Shown here piece after piece: positions 51,231 through 60,350 of a stretch of DNA of 64,000 nt. The first letter of the stretch is position 1, and each line of letters starts with the position of its first letter. The position numbers and the translations under genes were made by a program. The stretch is taken from the NCBI GenBank assembly GCA_016716475.1, contig JADJWG010000002.1:930001-994000 (forward strand). The letters are read 5' to 3'. The DNA is from Phycisphaerales bacterium. Lineage in GTDB: Bacteria; Planctomycetota; Phycisphaerae; UBA1845; Fen-1342. Below the pieces are notes generated by a model that worked only from the letters and a program-made list of their open reading frames with translations, did not search any database and was not told the DNA's origin.

Positions 51231-53768
51231 CTACCCGGCCACGGGCGCCGGCTGCGTCGACAGGGGTGTCTCGTGGAAGTACAGGTACTTCGACCGGGCA
51301 TCTTCCCCGTGGCAAGCCGTGCAGGCGTTCGGCGCTACAAACGGCCGCACCTGCGCCCGTACCGCCTCGCGCTGCTCCAGCGTAAGCTGATCCATCTGTG
51401 CGAGCAGGTCGAAACGCCCATGCGAAAGATGGCACGTGCGACACACGACCTGCCCCTGCGCATCCTCGTGCCCGTCCGCATCGAAGAGCGGCAGGTAGCC
51501 CGGATCCGTCGGCTGGTTGATGTTCATCATGATCACGGGGGGGTGTTCGGAGTAGCGCCGCACGGGTGCCGGACCCTCCGCATGGTGGCAGGCCAGGCAC
51601 GGTAGCCACCGGCTGGTAGCCATGGGCAGGTCTACCGGCGGTGCCGGCAGGAAGCGCGGTGACAACGCCGTGCCCCAACTTTCGCCCGGCCGTGCATGCA
51701 TCGCATGACAGGGCTTGCATGACTCGGTCTCGAACCCGGCCGTGGTGAGCCGTTCCGCTGAGTGGCCTGTATAGCGCATCAGCTCCTTGTCGACATGGCA
51801 CCGAAGGCAGAGGGCCTCGGAGTGCTCACCCGGTTCCACGCGCGCCAGGTGCGGGGGGCTCGCCGCCCCGTGCGGATCGTGGCACGTACGGCAACCCATG
51901 CGCTTCTCGCCATGCTCATCCGTAGGAACCAGCGCTACATTGATGCGTAGATGTTCCGCGGTGACGCGCTGCGGGTGGAGTGCCGCCACGCCTGAGTCCG
52001 CCTGCCACGTCGCATCGGCATGGCACACCAAACACACATCATCGTGGTTGCTGCTCGGCACCGGCCCGCCGAACCGGAACAGGTCGGTGCGCTTGCCTCC
52101 GTGCGGTACGTGGCACGGCAGGCACGCCCCGGCATGGTTCAGCGCCTCCGCCGGCCACCTTTGTGATGGGTTCGACCGCCGGTCATGCGGGCCACCCGCC
52201 AGGCGCGCGTAGTCGCTGTGGCACGACTTGCACAACCCGTCTGCCGCCATGGTGAGGAACTGACCGTGCATGGGTCGGTGCGGATCGTGACAGTCTGTGC
52301 ACGTAGTGCCCGGATGATCCGGCGTCCCCGCCAGGTGCGCCGCCGCCAGGCCGTCCGCCCGGTGACAAGTCACGCACTGCCCCAACGCGTCCCCCGCGGT
52401 GATGACGCGCTCGCGCGGATAGCCATGCGCCAGGTGGCATGCACTGCACGCTCCATGAGCTGCCGGCGAGTGGCCGCGGGCATTCGGGTCGTTCGGGAAG
52501 TTCGTGCGCAGGTCGTGGCCTGTGCCGTACAACGCGGCCGACTGCGGATGGCACGCGACGCACGTTTCGCCGTAGTTGGGCGCTGCGGCCAGCAATTGGG
52601 CCGCCGGCACCGCGCCATGTACCCGGTGACAGGATAAGCACAACAACTCGCCGTTCGGCCCAGCCCGCGTACCCCACTGCGCCACCACGTCGCGCTGGGT
52701 CGCAGCCATGGGCGGGCTCTGACCGTGCCGCGGCAGATCACCGTGCAGCGTACCTGCCGCCAGATCGGTGGCGTGACACCCCAGGCAAAGGTCGTTCGCA
52801 TCCGGACGCAGCCGCAGCAGTCCTGCGGCCGGTGCCTGGTGTACTGCGTGGCATGTCAAGCACGTAATCTCGTTCGCCGTCGCCCCCTCGGCGGCCGACG
52901 CCACAACGAACTGCGGCGGCAGCGGATGTTCCACCGGGCCCAGCGGATGCATACCGGCCGCAACCCCTCCACCGAAGCCGCCGTGGCAATCGAGGCACAG
53001 GGTCGACGCCCGTGCGCGCAAGAAACTGCCGTACTCTGCATTGTGTGGGTTGTGGCAGGCGAGACAGTGTGACTCCGGGTGCTCCATCGTGTCGCGCGCA
53101 TGCGCGGCGGCCACCCGATAGTCGGCGTGGCAGCTTACACAGTATCCGTCGGGGTCGAGCGGAGACGGCACGATCTCCCGCGCGAAACTGTGCGCGAGAT
53201 GGCACGCGCTGCACGGACCACCCTGCACCGCGGTGATCCCGAGACGGTTCGGCTCGTCCGGCGCGGTCAGGCGCAGATCGTGGGCCGTGCCCTGGGCATA
53301 GTGCCCAGGGTGGCAGCGCTGGCACAACGCGCTGTCGACCAGCGAATCGGCCAGCATGTAGGCCCCGGCCGCGCCTTCCAGCTTGTGGCAACTCATGCAA
53401 ATCAACGTATGGCCCGGGCCGGTGACCGTTCCCAGGTCTGCGACGGCTTGCGTCTGGACCGGGTTGAGCGCCACGTTCTGCGAGTGCCCGCGCGTGACGT
53501 CCAGGCCAGCCATGGCCGGTGCCACCTGCCGGTGGCACGCGATGCAGTAGATGCTGCTTTCAGGTGCATGCCAATCGACCGCCTCCATCGTCGGCGGCAG
53601 CACCGAAGGTTCGAACTCCCGCGCCGCGCGGTACCACGGGACAATCAGGGCGACCAACGTCACCCCGGCGACCACCAGCAGGATCCCCTGCAGCGTCATC
53701 GCAGCGTAGCGGAGCAGTGTCGCCGGCCCACTGGCATGGGCGGCCTGTTCAGAGACGGGGCGGCTCAT
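51231..53768 (-). CDS. Membrane-anchored 23-heme c-type cytochrome
   Basis: The 845-residue protein has one N-terminal membrane helix (LQGILLVVAGVTLVALIVPWY) and 23 CXXCH heme-binding motifs, from YCIACH near residue 74 to ACTACH near residue 823. They occur as doublets and triplets similar to multiheme cytochrome modules of the NapC/NrfB/DmsE-like type (double-CXXCH motif domains). Many distal histidines (for example PHG, DPH and AHD) suit bis-His coordination. Such a long cytochrome would form a wire across the periplasm or toward the outer membrane. It is the last gene of the operon, starting within the NrfD-fusion stop (4-base ATGA overlap). The electron acceptor is unknown. Confidence 0.9.
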   Translation of the reverse strand: MSRPVSEQAAHASGPATLLRYAAMTLQGILLVVAGVTLVALIVPWYRAAREFEPSVLPPTMEAVDWHAPESSIYCIACHRQVAPAMAGLDVTRGHSQNVALNPVQTQAVADLGTVTGPGHTLICMSCHKLEGAAGAYMLADSLVDSALCQRCHPGHYAQGTAHDLRLTAPDEPNRLGITAVQGGPCSACHLAHSFAREIVPSPLDPDGYCVSCHADYRVAAAHARDTMEHPESHCLACHNPHNAEYGSFLRARASTLCLDCHGGFGGGVAAGMHPLGPVEHPLPPQFVVASAAEGATANEITCLTCHAVHQAPAAGLLRLRPDANDLCLGCHATDLAAGTLHGDLPRHGQSPPMAATQRDVVAQWGTRAGPNGELLCLSCHRVHGAVPAAQLLAAAPNYGETCVACHPQSAALYGTGHDLRTNFPNDPNARGHSPAAHGACSACHLAHGYPRERVITAGDALGQCVTCHRADGLAAAHLAGTPDHPGTTCTDCHDPHRPMHGQFLTMAADGLCKSCHSDYARLAGGPHDRRSNPSQRWPAEALNHAGACLPCHVPHGGKRTDLFRFGGPVPSSNHDDVCLVCHADATWQADSGVAALHPQRVTAEHLRINVALVPTDEHGEKRMGCRTCHDPHGAASPPHLARVEPGEHSEALCLRCHVDKELMRYTGHSAERLTTAGFETESCKPCHAMHARPGESWGTALSPRFLPAPPVDLPMATSRWLPCLACHHAEGPAPVRRYSEHPPVIMMNINQPTDPGYLPLFDADGHEDAQGQVVCRTCHLSHGRFDLLAQMDQLTLEQREAVRAQVRPFVAPNACTACHGEDARSKYLYFHETPLSTQPAPVAG

Positions 53769-55843
53769 TCGACGGCCTCCGGCGGCAGCGGAATGGGGGG
53801 GATCGGCGCAGGTTCCGAACGGGGTTTCATCCCGGTGGTCTGCGTGTGCCCCGGCGGCATCGGCACGTAGGGCGCCATGCGCCGATGATCGGTGTCACGG
53901 AACTCCCGATGACATACGTCGCAGCGGTCGAAATGCTCATATCGCACCGGTTCGCGCGCCGCGATCTGGCTGTGACACCGGATGCACAACCCATGCATCG
54001 CCTCGTAGTAGCTCGGGGCATATCCGACTAGCAGTTCCTCGTGTGGGGGCACGATCGAGCCACTGACCACCATGTCGCCGTGACATTGCCAGCAGGCCAG
54101 CGCATTCGAACGCGACTTTCGTCCGCTCTCCTGTCCATGGCACACCGCACAACTCCGGTTTGCCCCCAGGCGATACACATGCAGCCCGTGATCGAACGTA
54201 TCGGTGCGCTCGTACATGTCGCGATGACAACTCGCACACGACGACTGCTGGTCAAAGCTCAGGTTCTGATGATGACACAGCCGGCAGGAATCGGCGCCGC
54301 CCAGCACCGTGATATGGTCGTCATGTGGAAACGGCACAAACCGCCAGTCGCGGTTGCCGTCGATGATCATCAAACGTACGGCCGCTGGCTCGGCTGCCGC
54401 GGGGACATTGCCCGCCAGCCCGGCCACGTGAAAGTCGCGCCTTAACGGCGCGGTTCCGGCCGTTGCCAACGCTTCAACATTCCGCGATGCCGTGACAGGT
54501 ACCGGCCGCGGGGACGGTCCGAAGACGGCATCCTCGGGCAGACAACCGATCGCCACCGCACCAGCTATCACAAACACCAGCGAATGCCGGCGTAGCGCCG
54601 GGCTGAACGTGCCCGCCAAGCCCGCCGCCGCCGCTGACCGAACCTTCTCCGCCACTTCCGCGGCATGGGCCTCGGCTGGCGCAGTACCCGGATCAGCACC
54701 GTGACCGTCGGCATGGTCCTCCACGATGCGCAGGTTCTCGTTCAGGAAGATGAACACCAGCGCCGCGGCGGCCACGATACCGGCCGAGACACCCAGTTCC
54801 GTCCAGGTGGGCCAGTACGCCATGCCCTCGGGGCGCTCGAACGCGACGATGCACACGTTGAAGCGGTAACCGATCACGCCCAGCACCACCATGACGGAGC
54901 ATGTTGCGAGCCCGGGGATGCTGCGCCGGACACGCGGGAGCGCCAGCAGGATGGCCGGCAGAATCGCGCTCACGAGCAGCTCGAACAGGAACAGCCCCGC
55001 CTGCCACGATCCGTCCAGCGCGCCGGGCAGAATGCCGCGCGCCCAAAGGTCGTAGATGCGCAGCAGCGCGTAGCCGGGCAATATGATCGAGGCGAGGAAG
55101 CCCAGCCCCGCCAGCAGGTCCGTTCGCACCCGGTGTCCGAACAGCCACGCGGACACCAGCGCCTCGAGCGTGACCATCATCAGTCCCAGCGCCATCGCCG
55201 AGATGAAGAACAACACGTACATGATCGGGCTGTACCACAGCGGATGAACACGGAACGGCTGGATCAGAAACAGCGAGCCCAGCGACGACTGATGCAGCGT
55301 CGACAACACGATTCCGAAGATCACCAGCGGAATCGTCAGCTTCTTGATCAGCACCAGCAGCTTCTGGAAGAACGGCCGGTGAAACAACGGGTGTTCCAGC
55401 ACTACCGGCGAGAACTCCAGCGACAGCACCGTCAGGTAGAGCATCACGCACATGGCAACTTCGAACAGCACCGAATGGTGTTGCGGAAAGATCATCGGGT
55501 GCCAGATGTGCCACGGGATGCCCAGGTCGTACAACAGGCCGACTGCCACCGCGATGTAGCCGAGCAATGCGGTCAGAATGGCCGGGCGCGCCAGCGAATG
55601 GTATTTCTCCATCCCGAAGATGTAGACCGCTGCCGCGATGACAAAGCCACCGGCCGCCAGCGCCACCCCGGCCATCACGTCGAATGCGATCCAGAAACCC
55701 CAGGGGGCCACGTCTGTCAGCCCCGTCGTGGCCCCCATCCCGTGCGCGAAACGCGCCACCGTCACGACCACCCAGACGCCCATGATCGCCCACAGGATGG
55801 TTTTCACCCGCTCCAGATTGGTGCGGCCGATCACTCTGTGCAT
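53765..55843 (-). CDS. NrfD-like quinone-reactive membrane subunit fused to a hexaheme cytochrome c
   Basis: The 692-residue fusion is unusual. Residues about 1-375 are an NrfD/PsrC/HybB-type protein with eight or more helices, including LTALLGYIAVAVGLLYDLG, SVLFEVAMCVMLYLTVLSLEFSP and QAGLFLFELLVSAILPAILLAL. This fold exchanges electrons with quinones. A further hydrophobic segment (SLVFVIAGAVAIGCLP, about 421-436) leads into a C-terminal domain with six CXXCH motifs at C520, C536, C565, C584, C620 and C641, and a His-rich context (PHDDH, DHGLHV) like class III cytochromes. In other Hmc-type complexes these are separate subunits. Overlaps of 13 and 4 bases link it to its neighbours. Confidence 0.88.
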   Translation of the reverse strand: MHRVIGRTNLERVKTILWAIMGVWVVVTVARFAHGMGATTGLTDVAPWGFWIAFDVMAGVALAAGGFVIAAAVYIFGMEKYHSLARPAILTALLGYIAVAVGLLYDLGIPWHIWHPMIFPQHHSVLFEVAMCVMLYLTVLSLEFSPVVLEHPLFHRPFFQKLLVLIKKLTIPLVIFGIVLSTLHQSSLGSLFLIQPFRVHPLWYSPIMYVLFFISAMALGLMMVTLEALVSAWLFGHRVRTDLLAGLGFLASIILPGYALLRIYDLWARGILPGALDGSWQAGLFLFELLVSAILPAILLALPRVRRSIPGLATCSVMVVLGVIGYRFNVCIVAFERPEGMAYWPTWTELGVSAGIVAAAALVFIFLNENLRIVEDHADGHGADPGTAPAEAHAAEVAEKVRSAAAAGLAGTFSPALRRHSLVFVIAGAVAIGCLPEDAVFGPSPRPVPVTASRNVEALATAGTAPLRRDFHVAGLAGNVPAAAEPAAVRLMIIDGNRDWRFVPFPHDDHITVLGGADSCRLCHHQNLSFDQQSSCASCHRDMYERTDTFDHGLHVYRLGANRSCAVCHGQESGRKSRSNALACWQCHGDMVVSGSIVPPHEELLVGYAPSYYEAMHGLCIRCHSQIAAREPVRYEHFDRCDVCHREFRDTDHRRMAPYVPMPPGHTQTTGMKPRSEPAPIPPIPLPPEAVE

Positions 55844-56673
55844 GGCGGCTCCACGTCATGCTTGACCGCCCCCGCCGCGTGCGCGGCTTGGGCCTCGGCC
55901 TGCAGCTTCATGCGCCGGCCAATGATCCAGTACACGGCCCCCATGGCCACTGCGACCCCGCCAGCGATGGGCGGAACCTTTGACAGCGCCGCCCACGTCA
56001 GCGTGGGTAGCGGTTCGTTGCCGAGATTCGGCCGCCACGGCAACACCTGTCCGAGGTCGATATCAGAAAGGTAGAACACCGCCGTTCCACCGACCTCGTG
56101 CTCGCCGAAGATGGTGGGATCGTCCTTGGGGAAATAGCGCCCCGGCTCGGCCGCGATCCTCCGCCGGGCTTCCGCCAGCATATCGGCCCGCGTACCGAAG
56201 ACCGTCGCGTTGTACGGGCAGGCGTCCGTACAGGCCGGTCGCAGACCCTCCTTCAACCGGTCGTAGCACAGAATGCACTTGCGGACCAGGGGAACCTGCT
56301 CCTCCCACGAGTACCGCGGGATGCCGTACGGGCACGCCATCATGCAGTAGCGGCAGCCCATGCACTTCCGCGCGTCGTAGATCACGGGGCCAAGCTCGGT
56401 TTTCTCCAGCGCCCCCACGATGCAGGCCGATGCACACGCCGGCGATACGCAGTGCCGGCACTGCTGCCGCACGTAGCGCCCCCCCGGCCGGCGGATGATA
56501 GTAGTGAAGCGCGACGAAGACAGGTCGTCGATGCGCTCCTTCCACCGCCAGGCCCGGTCGTTCCCAAGCTGGTACGTCTGCACGCAGGCCCCGACGCACG
56601 CCTCGCAGCCCACACAACGGGTCGTATCGGTCAGGATCGCATACGTTTTGTGATCGTCCAGAAGCGGCAGCAT
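55831..56673 (-). CDS. Four-cluster ferredoxin-like electron transfer subunit with C-terminal membrane anchor
   Basis: The 280-residue protein resembles HmcB, NrfC and HybA. It has four [4Fe-4S] binding patterns: CVGCEACVGAC, CRHCVSPACASAC, CMGCRYCMMACP and CILCYDRLKEGLRPACTDACP. No Tat or Sec signal is present, so the clusters probably face the cytoplasm. One C-terminal membrane helix (IAGGVAVAMGAVYWIIG) anchors it, as in HybA and HmcB. It starts 13 bases after the NarI-like stop and overlaps the NrfD fusion by 13 bases. It should pass electrons between cytoplasmic donors and the NrfD subunit. Confidence 0.88.
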   Translation of the reverse strand: MLPLLDDHKTYAILTDTTRCVGCEACVGACVQTYQLGNDRAWRWKERIDDLSSSRFTTIIRRPGGRYVRQQCRHCVSPACASACIVGALEKTELGPVIYDARKCMGCRYCMMACPYGIPRYSWEEQVPLVRKCILCYDRLKEGLRPACTDACPYNATVFGTRADMLAEARRRIAAEPGRYFPKDDPTIFGEHEVGGTAVFYLSDIDLGQVLPWRPNLGNEPLPTLTWAALSKVPPIAGGVAVAMGAVYWIIGRRMKLQAEAQAAHAAGAVKHDVEPPCTE

Positions 56674-56686
56674 CAGGTTTCTCCCG

Positions 56687-57409
56687 TCAGGCGGTGGCGG
56701 TCACGGGGGGCGCCGGCTCCGGCTGCCAAGCGACATCAGGCACCACGCGCACCAGCGGGGTGTGCACCGTCGCCAGCGGGCGGATAAATGGCAGCAGCGC
56801 CAGGATGAACGCCGCGCTATAGGTATGCAGCACCATCATGACGTAGTAGTCGACCGGGCACCAGGCGGGATGCCGCGCGAGCACACCCGTACCGAACGGA
56901 ATCAGTACCAGGAGCGGGTTCAGAAACGACCACGGCGATTCGATCCCCCGCAGCACCGGCGAATACAACCGTCCCAGGAACAGCACGAACCCGCTGACCA
57001 GGACCACGATCGAGAGTCGATCGGCCAGCCGGACCGGCAGCGTCGGCCAGGCCAGTCCCAGCCCCCGCTCCCACAACGTCACGTGCGCCACCATGAACAC
57101 CGGCACGAGCACCGCTGTCACGCGGAACACGATCCCCACGAGCATCAGCAAGGCGTGGTAGCTCCGGCTGGCAACCGTCGGCAGGTGCCCGGCGCGTGCC
57201 AGGATCGTCGTCGGTGCCAGCCACCACACCCACCGCAGCCGCAAACGGCGACGGAACTCGGACCGGTCGGGCATCGAGACCCAAGCGCCGACCGCGTCCG
57301 ACAACCGCAGCAACAACGCGCGCGCCAGCCCGAACAATGCCAGGGCAATCGCGAAGCGAAAAAGCGGCCCCTGCCCGACCCATAACGCGATCTCGATCGT
57401 CGGATCCAT
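56687..57409 (-). CDS. NarI/HmcE-like membrane cytochrome b subunit
   Basis: The 240-residue protein has about five membrane helices, including LFRFAIALALFGLARALLL, LLMLVGIVFRVTAVLVPVFMVAHVTL, LSIVVLVSGFVLFLGRL and MMVLHTYSAAFILALLPFI. Candidate heme b histidines are H85, H109, H180 and H195. Nitrate reductase gamma-like proteins of this size occur as HmcE/DsrM-type subunits in Hmc and Dsr complexes. It opens the redox operon 135 bases downstream of a candidate promoter. The family assignment rests on helix pattern, histidines and context, so it is less firm than its neighbours. Confidence 0.68.
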   Translation of the reverse strand: MDPTIEIALWVGQGPLFRFAIALALFGLARALLLRLSDAVGAWVSMPDRSEFRRRLRLRWVWWLAPTTILARAGHLPTVASRSYHALLMLVGIVFRVTAVLVPVFMVAHVTLWERGLGLAWPTLPVRLADRLSIVVLVSGFVLFLGRLYSPVLRGIESPWSFLNPLLVLIPFGTGVLARHPAWCPVDYYVMMVLHTYSAAFILALLPFIRPLATVHTPLVRVVPDVAWQPEPAPPVTATA

Positions 57410-57760
57410 CGCACGTACTCCGCTGCGCCGGTGAGCCCTCGGTACGCGGCCCTGTGGATGTCATCGGCCAGTCCGCAAAGACCCGGCAAGGGTCTCCGAG
57501 CCGCGCCCGAACAGTGCGCGGCCCGCCAGTGCGAACGGTCAAGAATATAATGGGATATCAAAATCCAGACAAGCGTTATTCTGCAGAAATGGGACGTACC
57601 TGCGGACGCAGTTCTTGCGCCTGGGCCGTCAAATGGGACTACATAATTTCAGATTGGCCGTGCAACCCAATGGGGGAGCCGTGGAGCCGGCGACACCGCG
57701 GCGTACACCCCGCAAGCGCCCGAGCATACCGGTCGAAACTACCCGTGACCGCGGGTGACC
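57410..57760. other. Intergenic region with operon promoter
   Basis: The 351 bases hold the promoter at 57544-57572 and the 5' leader of the redox operon on the left. To the right, 57573-57760 is AT-rich at first (57540-57600) and then shows nothing recognisable before the Fe-S protein stop. Confidence 0.6.
57544..57572 (-). promoter_or_regulatory. Candidate sigma70-type promoter of the multiheme redox operon
   Basis: The minus strand reads TTGTCT, a 17-base spacer and TATATT, four and five of six matches. It lies in the only AT-rich stretch upstream of the NarI-like gene, leaving a leader of about 128 bases. Confidence 0.55.
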
Positions 57761-58453
57761 TCAACCAATCCACAATCCCTCCAGCCGCACCTGAAGTCCA
57801 TCGGCGGTGCGGTTGATGTAATTCACCAGCCCGCTGTGGCGCCACTGCAGCATGCACATGCGCGGTTGGAAGTAGTAGCGCATGCCGATCCGTACGTCGG
57901 CCCGCGTCTTGCGGATCAACCCGTCGTAGGCCTCGGCAATATAGTAGCCAAGATCCTTGAAGCCCTGCTCGCGCGTCCGCAACGGCCCCGTGACGCACCA
58001 GTTGATCAGTCCCGTCCGCTGGTCGACATCCATCGCAACCCCGCAATGCGTAATCGGGCAGCCGCAGGACATCCCGAGCGGCCGACCAATCAACAGGTCG
58101 CCGGCTCGAATATCCATTTCTCGCGTGATCATCGGGTTGTGCGGCAGGATCGCCTCGCGTGGCCCCGGCTCCTCGGGAAAATGCTCGAGGTAGAAGTCAA
58201 AGTCCCGCCCCAAACTGTCCTGCCAGGTGGGCTCGGACTCAGCAGGGTCAAGTACTGGCAGCGGTCGTGAAGCCACGACGGGGCGCCCGGATCCCGTACC
58301 CGCCGCGAGTTCCGCCGGCTTGCCGACCGGGCTGAGGTGGACACAGCGCTCCAACCAATCGGGGGTGGTTTCCAGACGTTTTGCGAAGTCGTCGCAGCGG
58401 CGGAAACCGCACAGCCCACAATCAAGGCCCGGCAGAGTCGTTCCGGTCGTCAT
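57761..58453 (-). CDS. Fe-S binding protein of a metallocofactor-type operon
   Basis: The 230-residue protein begins with a four-cysteine motif (C12, C15, C20, C37 in LDCGLCGFRRCDDF and ERCVHL), like the [4Fe-4S] domain found in CO dehydrogenase/acetyl-CoA synthase gamma subunits and in DUF-type Fe-S proteins. The rest has further cysteines (MSCGCPITHCGVAMDV) and no catalytic signature that I recognise. It is the last gene of the operon, and its ATG overlaps the cysteine desulfurase stop by four bases. The neighbour can supply sulfur, which fits a protein that is loaded with or carries a cluster. Confidence 0.72.
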   Translation of the reverse strand: MTTGTTLPGLDCGLCGFRRCDDFAKRLETTPDWLERCVHLSPVGKPAELAAGTGSGRPVVASRPLPVLDPAESEPTWQDSLGRDFDFYLEHFPEEPGPREAILPHNPMITREMDIRAGDLLIGRPLGMSCGCPITHCGVAMDVDQRTGLINWCVTGPLRTREQGFKDLGYYIAEAYDGLIRKTRADVRIGMRYYFQPRMCMLQWRHSGLVNYINRTADGLQVRLEGLWIG

Positions 58454-59646
58454 GCCATCACTCCCATCGGTCGCATTGTGCGTTGTGTGATCGGGCGCAG
58501 GCGCTTCACAATCGCCGGCAAGGTCTCAAGCAGCCGCTCCACCTCCGCAGCCGTGTTGTAGCGTCCAAGCGTAATGCGCAGAGCCCCGCGAGCCCGAAAC
58601 GCGTCGAAGCCCATCGCCTGCAGGACGTAGGAGGGTTCACTGGCCCGGTGTGCACTGCACGCGCTTCCCGTGGAGACCGCGAAACCGGCTTCATCCAGGG
58701 CCAGCAGCAGCGTGATGCTCTCGCCCTCCAGACCGGCAAAACCCATGCAGAGATGCCCAGGCAACCGGCGAAAGGGGTGGCCGATGAGGTACGCCTCGGG
58801 GAGCACGCGCCGGATCCCGTCGGCCAAGTGATCCCGCATGGCGATGAGCCGGACGGATTCGTCACTACGCTCGCGGAGGACGATCTCGGCAGCGGCACCG
58901 AAACCCACGATCCCGGCAACGTTTTCGGTTCCTGAACGCAGGCCGCGTTCCTGACCCCCGCCGTGGAGCACCGGACCCAGGCCGATATCTGCGCGCGCGA
59001 TCAGCGCGCCCACCCCCTGCGGACCATGGAGCTTGTGCGCCGAAACCGATAGCAAGTCGAAACCATCGCGCTCACAGTTCAACGGCAGCTTGCCGACCGC
59101 CTGCACAGCATCGGTGTGAAAGAGCGCACCGTGTGCATGGGCGACCGCTGCGATTTCGGCGACTGGCTGCAACACCCCCGTGACGTTGTTGGCAGCCATG
59201 ACGGAAACGAGCCGCGTCTCGGGTAGCAGCGCAGCGCGCAGCGCCTCCACCTCAACCACCCCGTCCGCATTCACCCCTGCCGTCATCACTTGGGCAGCGC
59301 CCCGTCGCACGAGTGCCCGCGTCGTTGCGAGCACGGCGGGATGCTCGATAGTGCTCGTGACCATTCTGAACGGCCGGCCGGCCGCACCCGTCAATACCCC
59401 TGTCAGCGCCAGGTTGTTGGCCTCCGTGCCGCCGCTGGTGAAGACCACCTGGTCCGGCGATGCACCGACCAGCGCCGCAACCTGGGCGCGGGCGCGCTCC
59501 ACAGCGGCCCGCGCCGTGCGCCCTTCTGTGTGCAGACTGGAAGGGTTCCCACAGCCGTCGCCCAGGAATGGCTCCATGGCCGTCCGGACGCGCGGATCGA
59601 GCGGGGTGGTTGCGGCGTGGTCGCAGTAGACGCGCACAGCGGACAC
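58450..59646 (-). CDS. Cysteine desulfurase (NifS/IscS family)
   Basis: The 398-residue PLP enzyme takes sulfur from cysteine and passes it on as persulfide. It has DHAATTPLDPRV at the start, TSGGTEANNLAL, ANNVTGVLQP, HTDAVQA, the PLP lysine in SVSAHKLHGPQGVGAL and the active cysteine in VSTGSACSAHRASEPS, with a class I (long-loop) spacing. The GTG at 59646 is just past the GTPase stop and has a GGGG-rich site; an upstream frame is not supported. It is third in a four-gene operon and has no IscU or SufE next to it. Delivery to the neighbouring Fe-S protein is the natural inference. Confidence 0.92.
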   Translation of the reverse strand: MSAVRVYCDHAATTPLDPRVRTAMEPFLGDGCGNPSSLHTEGRTARAAVERARAQVAALVGASPDQVVFTSGGTEANNLALTGVLTGAAGRPFRMVTSTIEHPAVLATTRALVRRGAAQVMTAGVNADGVVEVEALRAALLPETRLVSVMAANNVTGVLQPVAEIAAVAHAHGALFHTDAVQAVGKLPLNCERDGFDLLSVSAHKLHGPQGVGALIARADIGLGPVLHGGGQERGLRSGTENVAGIVGFGAAAEIVLRERSDESVRLIAMRDHLADGIRRVLPEAYLIGHPFRRLPGHLCMGFAGLEGESITLLLALDEAGFAVSTGSACSAHRASEPSYVLQAMGFDAFRARGALRITLGRYNTAAEVERLLETLPAIVKRLRPITQRTMRPMGVMA

Positions 59647-59648
59647 GT

Positions 59649-60350
59649 TTATTCCCCCCGGTAGAACGTCTGCGCTTCGAGCGGGCGTACGACGCCGAAG
59701 TGCGCCTGCCAACCGATGTTCCGTTTGCCAACGCAGATGGTGCAGGTGCCGACCGGGGGGCTGCCACGGAGCAGAAGGTCCCCGGACACATCCGCCGTCT
59801 GCAACACGTAACCGACAAGCGGATCGATGCCGATGCCATGCAAAGCATTTACTTCGCGCACCCGCACACCGGGCGCGGCATCGAGAATCCGGGCCCGGAA
59901 CACTTCCCGCTCGGCCTGAGAGACGCGATCGATCTTCGTCACGATGGCCACGTCCGCCAGACTCAGCATCGGACCTATCTTACGCGGCAGATTCATCCCG
60001 CTCGTCGCCTCCAGCACCACCACGCCAAGGCCGCCGTCGACGTAGGGTGCACAGCGCAGACACAAGCCCGCCGTCTCTACCAGCAGAATTTCTGCCCCCT
60101 GCTTCTCAGCCCAGGTCAACGCCTCACCCAGGACCATCACACTGCAGTGGTCGGGACAAAGCTCCCCGGAATAGACCTTCTTGGTCGGGATGCCAAACTC
60201 CCGCGCCAGCTCCGTATCCTCGTCCGCGTATTGCACGTCAATCTTCAGGAAAGCCACCGCGTGATCCTGCGCGCGCAGTTTGCGGATGATGTGTCGCAAC
60301 ACCGCCGTCTTGCCGCAAGTTGCCGGTCCCGCACAGATCGCGAGCTTCAT
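59649..60350 (-). CDS. HypB/UreG-like SIMIBI GTPase
   Basis: The 233-residue protein has a P-loop CAGPATCGKTAV at residues 6-17, an ILLVETAGL switch and a VTKIDR G4 motif. It belongs to the HypB/UreG/CooC-like metallochaperone G proteins that insert nickel or other metals into enzymes. Two cysteine pairs are prominent: CPDHC (C65, C69) and CLRC (C97, C100), the latter directly after the switch. A CTIC motif lies near the C-terminus. Together they could form a metal or cluster site. Its start overlaps the ABC ATPase stop by four bases. The client enzyme is unknown. Confidence 0.78.
   Translation of the reverse strand: MKLAICAGPATCGKTAVLRHIIRKLRAQDHAVAFLKIDVQYADEDTELAREFGIPTKKVYSGELCPDHCSVMVLGEALTWAEKQGAEILLVETAGLCLRCAPYVDGGLGVVVLEATSGMNLPRKIGPMLSLADVAIVTKIDRVSQAEREVFRARILDAAPGVRVREVNALHGIGIDPLVGYVLQTADVSGDLLLRGSPPVGTCTICVGKRNIGWQAHFGVVRPLEAQTFYRGE

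Noticed and set aside
54665..56074. Long plus-strand open frame opposite the NrfD-fusion and Fe-S genes
   Set aside because: The translation is rich in His, Gln and Arg with no motif, and the opposite strand carries heme and Fe-S signatures in the correct frame.
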